Assembly (NCBI GenBank): GCA_017523995.1
Contig: JAFWUX010000050.1
Location: forward strand, 1-64,000
Direction of reading: 5' to 3'
Length of the DNA stretch: 64,000 nucleotides
DNA from: Oscillospiraceae bacterium
Lineage (GTDB): Bacteria; Bacillota_A; Clostridia; Oscillospirales; Ruminococcaceae
Under the pieces are notes generated by a model. It was not told the origin of the DNA. It worked only from the letters and a program-made list of their open reading frames with translations, and made no database searches. Position 1 is the first letter of the stretch. Each line of letters opens with the position of its first letter. The translations under genes were made by a program, and so were the position numbers. Of this stretch, positions 58,204 through 64,000 are shown in pieces.

Positions 58204-59292
58204 ATGAGCTCTGAGGCAACACACAGCCGGCCGGCGGCAAAGCTCCTGCTGATTATACTTGCAGCGGTGCTGCTGCCGCTGACCGTTGTGTTTATTCTGC
58301 ACAGCAACCGCCTGAACCGTGAAGCGCGGATTCTGATGGCGCGCGGCTGGCGGTATGCGGCAGCGGACGGCGATTATTCGCTGAGCTATCTTGCATCGGG
58401 CAATGACGCAGGCGCACACCGGATCATCGCGCTCGCCGATCTCGGCGTCAACGATTACAGCATCCAGCTCCGGAATTTCTGCAGCGCGCTCGGAGACAGC
58501 AATCTGATCGTCTGCATCGACCGCGCAGGCTGCGGCATGAGCATCGACACACAGACGCCGCAGACCGTGGAGCAGATTGTCTCGGATTACCGCGCCGCGC
58601 TGAAAAACGCGAACATCGAGCCGCCGTATGTCCTGCTGCCGCATGCGTTCGGCGGCATCTATGCGGCATACTGGGAGAGCATGTATCCCGATGAAATCGA
58701 GGGCGTGTTCTTTCTGGACGGCACCGTGCCCGACGCAGAGGATGCGGCACCGCAGCCGGAGAAGGCGGCGAAATGCAAGCAGCTGCTCGCACATTTCGGC
58801 ATTCAGCGGCTGAAGAAGTATCCGCTGCCGGTGGGATTCAGCGGCGCAGAAACCCAGAGCGCGCGTTTCCTGAACATCCGCGGTGCCAAGACCGCCGCGC
58901 AGATTTCCGAGCGGCAGCTTGCCGCGGAAAACTGCCGGAAGGTCTCGCAGAGCATCGTGACGAACGATATCCCGAAGGCGTATATCAATGCGGCATCGTA
59001 CAAATCGCCGGAGGACTGGCTCGCCGCCGATGACTGGGCGCGGACATTCCGCAGGCTTCCCGATCTGACAGATGACGCGCGCCGTCAGCTTGCCGAAGAA
59101 CAGGTATCGCGTGCCGCCGCATACGAAACGGATATCCTGCAGCCGTATCTTGAACGTCTCGGCAACTGCCGGTACTATGCGCTTTCCGGCGACACCTGCA
59201 TTCACATGCAGAAACCGATGCAGTGCGCTGTTCTGCTCTCGCAGTTTTTTACCGAGATCGAAAGGCAGAGCAAGCCGGTGAATCATGAATAG
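58204..59292 (+). CDS. Membrane-anchored alpha/beta-hydrolase fold protein lacking the serine nucleophile
   Basis: A 362-residue protein with an N-terminal membrane helix (LLLIILAAVLLPLTVVFIL, about 14-32) and an extracytoplasmic alpha/beta-hydrolase domain. The order is right for the fold: IDRAGCGMS near 105-113, the nucleophile elbow at LLPHAFGG (144-151), the acid region FFLDGTVP and a late histidine in CIHMQKP. The elbow normally reads G-H-S-F-G-G; here the serine is Ala 148 (codon GCG) and the first glycine is Pro. It is therefore probably not a classical hydrolase. It starts nine bases after the ATPase and is likely co-transcribed. Confidence 0.85.
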   Translation: MSSEATHSRPAAKLLLIILAAVLLPLTVVFILHSNRLNREARILMARGWRYAAADGDYSLSYLASGNDAGAHRIIALADLGVNDYSIQLRNFCSALGDSNLIVCIDRAGCGMSIDTQTPQTVEQIVSDYRAALKNANIEPPYVLLPHAFGGIYAAYWESMYPDEIEGVFFLDGTVPDAEDAAPQPEKAAKCKQLLAHFGIQRLKKYPLPVGFSGAETQSARFLNIRGAKTAAQISERQLAAENCRKVSQSIVTNDIPKAYINAASYKSPEDWLAADDWARTFRRLPDLTDDARRQLAEEQVSRAAAYETDILQPYLERLGNCRYYALSGDTCIHMQKPMQCAVLLSQFFTEIERQSKPVNHE

Positions 59293-59310
59293 AGAAAAGA
59301 ATAAAATGCA

Positions 59311-59440
59311 GCCGCTCCAATCATCGCCAATTGGAGCGGCTTTCTTCTGTCCATATATAAACATGGGGTCTGGGGATAATATCCCCAGCAGGGGTTTGGG
59401 GACGGAGTCCCCATTATCAATCCATCGGAGATACCTTTTT
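59311..59440 (-). repeat. Composite 3'-end element after the transglutaminase-like gene
   Basis: Minus-strand order from the stop: GGTATCTCCGATGG, ATGGGGACTCCGTCCCC, CTGGGGATATTATCCCCAG, TTTATATATGGA, then the terminator GCCGCTCCAA..TTGGAGCGGC (59311-59340), which also serves the convergent hydrolase gene. Confidence 0.88.
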
Positions 59441-59441
59441 C

Positions 59442-61415
59442 TCACAGCAGCTTAGCGACAAAGCGGAGGATCCAGAGGACATCCGAGTGATTGCGTTCGC
59501 CGTCGGCATTGCAGTCTGCGTTGAGTAGTCCCTGCGTGCTGATGCGGACACCGGAATCCTCAGCGACGAGCCGCGCGAGCAGCACTGCATCGGAGACATC
59601 AATATTGCCGTCGAGATTGACATCGCCGCTGCGCGTTGAGACGGGTTCTGCCGTGACCGTTGTGGTGGTTGTTTCGGATGCGGCGGTGGTTTCCGGCGGA
59701 GCAGCTGTTTCCGGAACGGTGGTGACAGGCGGCGCAGTCGGCTCTGTTACAGTTGTGACCGGTTCTGTGACGGTGGTTTCCGCCGCGGTTGTTGTGATGC
59801 GGGCGGTTGTGGTGGTGACGGTTGTAGCCGTGGTGGTTCTGCCGTGACGCCGTGTGGTGGTCTGCACGGTTGTTGTGGTCGGAGCGGTCGCCTTTGCGGT
59901 GCTGGTCTCCGTGACGGTTGTCGGGCGAGCCGTGGTTGTGACGGTTGTGGCGGTTGCCTTCGCGGTGGATGTTGTGCTTGTCACGGTGCTTGTGAAAGTT
60001 GTAGTGGTGGCTGCGGTAGTAGTGGGCTTCGCGGTTGTCACAGTGGTGGTTGTGGATATTGCGGTGGTCTCAGTAGTGGTCTCTGTGGTTTCTGTTGTTT
60101 CCTCCGGCTGTGCAGCGCCGAGCTGAATCGTATGGAACGTCTTGTCGATCGTCAGATTATCCTCAGAGGGATACGCCGGTGCCGCCATGATCTGATAGGT
60201 CAGCAGCCCGTCCCCGTCGATATACATGCCGTAGATTTCGCCGAGCGCCAGTTCCTCCGCATTGAGCGTGTAGATTTTCGCCGGTGTATTGCTGTCAAGC
60301 GGCATTTCATAGATCGAGGTCGGATCGTGATAATAGACCTTGTCGCCGTAGACCTGCGATGTCACATAGCAGATCGAATAAACGGTATTGCGGTGGGTGT
60401 CCCATCCGGCGGTGATTGTCCGGAGCGGCGTCGCATCCGTGACAGCGCTGCCGCGGCAGAGCGTCGCCTTGACATCGCTTGCATAGCGGATTGTGGAAGG
60501 ATCCGCAGCCTTTGCATAAAACCATGTGCCGTCCGGCAGGGGATGCATCGTATCAATGACGGTGCGCCAGGCTGCATTGCTGTAGTCCTCCGAGGAGCAG
60601 ACGATCTCTGTCCCGTCAGAAAAGTAGTTCCAGTCAGAGGCGGAATGGTAGGCATCTGCCATCATGAAGGCATCGCTGACGAGCAGATACTGATGCGTTG
60701 CGCGCCCGAGCATATCCGGCGTGCCGTCATCATAGGTGACATCGCAGTGGTACCATTCCCCGTCGATCTGCACGACATTCCACATGTGGTTCAGGCTGTC
60801 GCTCGTGATCGTATAGCAGGGGATTCCGACTCTGCGGCAGAGCATGCACAGCGCGAGCGCATAGCCCTGACAGACTGCCGAGCCGCCGAGCATGGCAGCG
60901 TAGGCATCCATGATTGTCAGGCTCATGTCATATTCGCAGTGCTCTGCGAGAACATCGTGCAGATAGAGCAGCTTTTCGGCATCGCTCCAGCCGGGCTGCA
61001 CCGCTGCGAGCACCTTGTCCATGTAGGCATCCAGCTTTTTCTGCAGCTCCGGAATCTCAGCCGTATCATAATTGTATTCAATGTTGATGAAGTTGATATA
61101 TTCCTTGCGGTCGCGGACGGAATAGTATGTGCCGTATTTGAACCCTGAGCTGACATAGAACCATTCTGCCTCAGTATAGAGCGCCTGATAGTAGAGCTCT
61201 GCTGTCTCATCGAGTGTCAGCTTCATGTCTCTGACGGAAACCTGCGTTTCGAGGTTTTCCCATGCGTTGTGAACCCGTGCATCGAACGTCTCAGCAACGG
61301 ATGCTTTCGTCTCAACTGCGGAAGCTGTCATCACCGGCTGCATGCACGCGAGCAGCATACCGGCGGAGAGCAGTCCTGCTGTCAGTTTCTTTAAGGTGGA
61401 TTTCATCTTGCGCAC
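59442..61415 (-). CDS. Secreted transglutaminase-like protein with Thr-rich linker and dockerin
   Basis: A 657-residue exported protein. The signal peptide ends near TASA (33). The transglutaminase-like core has the triad Cys 182 (GGSAVCQGYALAL), His 210 (LNHMWNV) and Asp 225 (YHCDVTYDDG), as in bacterial secreted cysteine peptidases or transglutaminases. A Thr-rich linker spans about 440-590. The C-terminal type I dockerin (about 595-657) has two calcium repeats: GDVNLDGNIDVSDAVLL and ADCNADGERNHSDVLWIL. It should bind a cohesin of a cellulosome-like scaffold. LLAC near residue 22-24 is a possible lipobox but is less likely. Its target is unknown. Confidence 0.92.
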   Translation of the reverse strand: MRKMKSTLKKLTAGLLSAGMLLACMQPVMTASAVETKASVAETFDARVHNAWENLETQVSVRDMKLTLDETAELYYQALYTEAEWFYVSSGFKYGTYYSVRDRKEYINFINIEYNYDTAEIPELQKKLDAYMDKVLAAVQPGWSDAEKLLYLHDVLAEHCEYDMSLTIMDAYAAMLGGSAVCQGYALALCMLCRRVGIPCYTITSDSLNHMWNVVQIDGEWYHCDVTYDDGTPDMLGRATHQYLLVSDAFMMADAYHSASDWNYFSDGTEIVCSSEDYSNAAWRTVIDTMHPLPDGTWFYAKAADPSTIRYASDVKATLCRGSAVTDATPLRTITAGWDTHRNTVYSICYVTSQVYGDKVYYHDPTSIYEMPLDSNTPAKIYTLNAEELALGEIYGMYIDGDGLLTYQIMAAPAYPSEDNLTIDKTFHTIQLGAAQPEETTETTETTTETTAISTTTTVTTAKPTTTAATTTTFTSTVTSTTSTAKATATTVTTTARPTTVTETSTAKATAPTTTTVQTTTRRHGRTTTATTVTTTTARITTTAAETTVTEPVTTVTEPTAPPVTTVPETAAPPETTAASETTTTTVTAEPVSTRSGDVNLDGNIDVSDAVLLARLVAEDSGVRISTQGLLNADCNADGERNHSDVLWILRFVAKLL

Positions 61416-61477
61416 CTCCTCAGGGTAACAGCGAGAACGGATTGGTTTTGATTCAGTCTCATCTTGCCTGCAAGATT

Positions 61478-61506
61478 ATTATATCACAATCAAATCGTGA
61501 TTGTAA
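61478..61506 (-). promoter_or_regulatory. Promoter with operator-like repeat, transglutaminase gene
   Basis: On the minus strand TTACAA (61501-61506) and TATAAT (61478-61483) are 17 bases apart. A perfect inverted repeat ACAATCA-N5-TGATTGT (61486-61504) lies between them, where a repressor would block RNA polymerase. From 61507 to 61739 nothing else is seen. Confidence 0.8.
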
Positions 61507-61739
61507 GATGTAAAACGCTGAAATTGTGGATTTGTTTTTGTGCGAACCGTACAAACTGGCTGAATTGTTAGTATAATTTTCAGAAAGCAAGCGCTCAGGC
61601 GGAAAAGCAGCGCCGGATTTCGTTTGCAACGCAAAGTATAAGTACAGCAAAAATATACAAAAAGTTTCGTTTTTCTGTTCCGGAAAATCTGTCTATCAAG
61701 CGCGATTTTTATGCAAGGAGACAAAGTCTTGCATTCTGC

Positions 61740-61769
61740 TTGCGAAACTTGTATCGTTTGTGCTATAAT
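61740..61769 (+). promoter_or_regulatory. Promoter of the LRR-dockerin gene
   Basis: TTGCGA (61740-61745) and TATAAT (61764-61769) are 18 bases apart. A CCCG-TTATG-CGGG hairpin lies in the leader before the start codon. Confidence 0.7.
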
Positions 61770-61817
61770 GAAAAATGTCCCGTTATGCGGGAAAATAGTG
61801 GGAAGGGAATATAAAAG

Positions 61818-63818
61818 ATGAAACAAAAAGCATTCACAGCCATGATGGCGGCTGTCGTTGCGCTGACGGCTGTCAGCAGTACGATGATGCTGCCGGAGAG
61901 AGCGCCGCTCGCGCTGACGGCAGAAGCGGCAGCAGTCAAAGCAGAAGAGCAATCGGTTGAGGGAAAGAACGAGCTCTTCACTTATCTGAAATTTCCGAAG
62001 TCCAAGTATATTGAAATCACCGGCGTCAACACCGCTCCGAGCGGCAAATTCGAGGTGCCGGAGAAGATTGAGGATCTGCCGGTCGCAGTCATTGCGGACA
62101 GTGTCTTTGCAGAGTGCAAGGAGCTGACCGAGCTCGTGCTGCCGGATTCCGTCCGCTACCTGAAAACCGGCGCAGTCGCAAGCTGCCCGAAGCTGAAAAC
62201 CGTCAAGCTTTCCAAAAACCTCACCGCGCTCCCCGCAAGAGCATTTGAGTTCTGCAAGGCGCTCGAGAGCATCACGCTGCCGGATTCGTTAACGGCAATC
62301 AACGCATTTGCATTTGATAACTGCACCGCACTCAAAGAGATCATAATTCCGGATCAGGTCACGCTGGTCGGCTCGGCGGCATTCCGCTCCTGCACGGCGC
62401 TGGAAAAGGTCACGCTCGGCACCGGCGTCAAGGAGCTCGGCAACCAGACCTTCGCAATGTGCTCGAATCTCAAAGAGATCAAGCTGCCGCAGGGCGTCTC
62501 CAAGATCGGCTCGCGCGCATTCGCCGAGTGCATCGCGCTGGGCGGGATTGAAATGCCGGATACAGTCAAGAGCATCGGCTCCGAGAGCTTCATCGGCTGC
62601 GATGCGCTGAAATCCGCAAAGCTTTCCGCCGGTCTGACCGACATTCCGATGTCCGCATTCAGCAGCTGCGATAAGCTCGAAAAGATCGAGATTCCGGACA
62701 GCGTCAAGAACATCGAAACCTATGCATTCTATGCCTGCAGCGGTCTGCAGTCTGCAAAGATCGGCAGCAGCGTCAGCACAATCCGCGATTCCGCATTCCA
62801 GAAGTGCACCGCGCTGAAGGAGGTCAGCTTTGGCAGTGCGCTGACTTCGATCGGCGCGCACGCATTCCGCGAGTGCAAGGCACTGGAAGCCGTCACGCTG
62901 CCGGACAGCGTCTCCGAAATCGGCGCCAATGCCTTTACAGCAGATACCGCGCTTGCAGATCTCAAGCTGCCGAAGGATCTCAAGGTTCTGCCGGCACAGG
63001 TATTCTACGGCTGCGGCGCACTGACATCGGTCAAGCTGCCGGAACAGCTTGAGATTCTCAGCGAGGGCTGCTTCCAGAACTGCCAAAAGCTCGCATCTGT
63101 GACGATTCCCTCGAAGACCTGCAAAATCGCAGCGGATCAGTATCTGTTCTGCAACAGCTATGGCATCTATGATACGATCATCTTCGGCTACGAGGGCTCG
63201 ACCGCCGCACAGTATGCCAAGGATTACAAATATAAATTCGAGACGCTCAAAAGCACGGATGCACCGGCTGCCACAACAGCAGCCGTGACCGCCACAACCG
63301 CAGAGCCGACCACCACGATTGTGACCACCACAACCGCAGAGCCGACCACCACGATTGTGACCACCACAACCGCAGCACCGACCACCACCGTTGTGACCAC
63401 CACAACCGCCGCACCGACCACCACCGTTGTGACCACTACAACCGCGGCACCGACCACCACCGTTGTGACCACCACAACCGCAGCACCGACCATCACCGTT
63501 GTGACCACTACAACCGCCGCACCGACCACCGCAGCTGTGACCACAACAGCTGAGGCAAAAACGAGAACCCGCGGCGACGTAGACGGCGACGGCGTGATCA
63601 CCGTCGGCGATGCGCAGCAGGCGCTCTGGGCATATGTCCAGCTGCTTGCGGGCGCAAAGACGCCGCTGAGCCCGGCAGCAGCAAGCGCCGCAGATGTTGA
63701 TATGGACGGCGAGATTACCGCAGCCGACCCGCAGAACATTCTTGCGTATTACTCTGTCAATACGCTTGCGCATTTCAAGATGAGCTGGGAGGAGCTGCTC
63801 AAGTTCCGCGGGAAATAA
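61818..63818 (+). CDS. Secreted BspA-like leucine-rich repeat protein with dockerin
   Basis: A 666-residue exported protein. Signal peptide (about 1-38). From about 70 to 465 it has some sixteen LRR_5 (BspA/Treponema type) repeats of about 23 residues, of the form C-xx-L-xx-V-x-LPxx-L-xx-I-xx-xAF. A Thr-rich linker follows, with seven near-identical copies of a TTTAAPTTTVV-type unit (about 478-575). The C-terminal dockerin has GDVDGDGVITVGDAQQAL and ADVDMDGEITAADPQNIL. BspA-like repeats bind proteins or carbohydrate; the dockerin suggests attachment to a cohesin scaffold. The linker DNA is a 33-base tandem repeat and may vary in number. Confidence 0.93.
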   Translation: MKQKAFTAMMAAVVALTAVSSTMMLPERAPLALTAEAAAVKAEEQSVEGKNELFTYLKFPKSKYIEITGVNTAPSGKFEVPEKIEDLPVAVIADSVFAECKELTELVLPDSVRYLKTGAVASCPKLKTVKLSKNLTALPARAFEFCKALESITLPDSLTAINAFAFDNCTALKEIIIPDQVTLVGSAAFRSCTALEKVTLGTGVKELGNQTFAMCSNLKEIKLPQGVSKIGSRAFAECIALGGIEMPDTVKSIGSESFIGCDALKSAKLSAGLTDIPMSAFSSCDKLEKIEIPDSVKNIETYAFYACSGLQSAKIGSSVSTIRDSAFQKCTALKEVSFGSALTSIGAHAFRECKALEAVTLPDSVSEIGANAFTADTALADLKLPKDLKVLPAQVFYGCGALTSVKLPEQLEILSEGCFQNCQKLASVTIPSKTCKIAADQYLFCNSYGIYDTIIFGYEGSTAAQYAKDYKYKFETLKSTDAPAATTAAVTATTAEPTTTIVTTTTAEPTTTIVTTTTAAPTTTVVTTTTAAPTTTVVTTTTAAPTTTVVTTTTAAPTITVVTTTTAAPTTAAVTTTAEAKTRTRGDVDGDGVITVGDAQQALWAYVQLLAGAKTPLSPAAASAADVDMDGEITAADPQNILAYYSVNTLAHFKMSWEELLKFRGK

Positions 63819-63970
63819 GGTGATCAATTCGGTATCGCTTCGCGATGATTGATAATGGGGGCTGCTCGCCCCCAAACCCCTCGCTGGGGATATTATCCCC
63901 AGACCCCATATTTATGTGTGGATAGAATGAAGCCGCTCCGGTCAGCGTTGATCGGAGCGGCTTCATTCTA
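63819..63970 (+). repeat. Composite 3'-end element after the LRR-dockerin gene
   Basis: Order after the stop: GGTATCGCTTCGCGATG, ATGGGGGCTGCTCGCCCCC, CTGGGGATATTATCCCCAG, TATTTATGTGTGGATA, then a perfect 18-bp terminator TAGAATGAAGCCGCTCCG/CGGAGCGGCTTCATTCTA (63923-63970). This is the clearest full copy in the window. From 63971 to the end another mosaic begins. Confidence 0.9.
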
Positions 63971-64000
63971 TTTCAACATAAAAATGGGATTCCAAAGGGC

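Noticed and set aside
62289..63875. A 528-codon minus-strand frame opposite the LRR-dockerin gene
   Set aside because: It arises from the repeated LRR and Thr-linker codons. Its Cys-Gly-rich section mirrors the linker repeat.

Overview
The window looks like a chromosomal segment of an anaerobic, cellulosome-type Firmicute, most likely Ruminococcus sensu stricto or a close Oscillospiraceae relative. The reasons are: secreted proteins with type I dockerins and long Thr-rich linkers (59442-61415, 61818-63818), a GH25 muramidase with a dockerin-like EF-hand and a cohesin-like module (47781-49382), a trimeric [FeFe] hydrogenase of the electron-bifurcating kind (24365-28596), and Firmicute promoters (TTGACA-N17-TATAAT) and AGGAGG ribosome binding sites. 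The species is an inference.

Layout. 0-3.3 kb: a GNAT acetyltransferase and two tandem SUKH-3-like immunity genes embedded in a ~78-bp interspersed repeat. 3.3-6.3 kb: an ArsR-type sensor and the Zn/Cd/Pb-exporting P-type ATPase it probably controls, each preceded by a matching palindromic operator. 6.4-7.0 kb: a truncated dipicolinate synthase gene. 7.4-10.7 kb: a K+ channel, a PfkB kinase and a membrane protein enclosed by a ~390-bp inverted repeat that carries inward-facing promoters on both arms. 10.8-13.7 kb: recD2-comF. 13.8-21.0 kb: a probable genomic island (tyrosine integrase, a non-coding region dense in repeats and hairpins, and a three-gene operon of M48 protease fusion, TerB-like and glycine-zipper membrane proteins), bordered by direct repeats. 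21-24 kb: MATE exporter and an S1 RNA-binding protein. 24.2-28.6 kb: hydrogenase operon with a pseudoknot-like leader RNA. 28.7-35.4 kb: DinB-like protein, M48 membrane protease, and an acyl-transfer operon (MBOAT, DHHW protein, acyl carrier protein). 35.7-42.6 kb: flotillin, a BaiN-like flavoprotein and a membrane/zinc-ribbon operon. 43.2-47.6 kb: a sensor diguanylate cyclase, and an RNA-modification operon (rsmE, phosphoesterase, mnmM). 47.8-50.3 kb: muramidase, tRNA-Thr(GGT), isochorismatase-like protein. 50.8-54.8 kb: Cthe_2159-like lipoprotein, DUF4956, VTC-domain protein, TM2 protein. 55.1-59.3 kb: rpmB, a probable yybP-ykoY (Mn2+) riboswitch, a Ca/Mn P-type ATPase and an alpha/beta-hydrolase lacking its nucleophile. 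59.4-64 kb: two dockerin-bearing surface proteins.

Gaps between genes are unusually rich in repeats. One composite element (a GGTATC hairpin, a G/C hairpin, a GGGG...CCCC hairpin, then a GCCGCTCC...GGAGCGGC terminator) sits directly after at least six stop codons in the sense direction of the gene. The best candidates for undescribed biology are the M48-TerB-glycine-zipper operon on its island, the leader RNA of the hydrogenase operon, the orphan promoter and structured non-coding region beside the integrase, and the composite 3'-end element.
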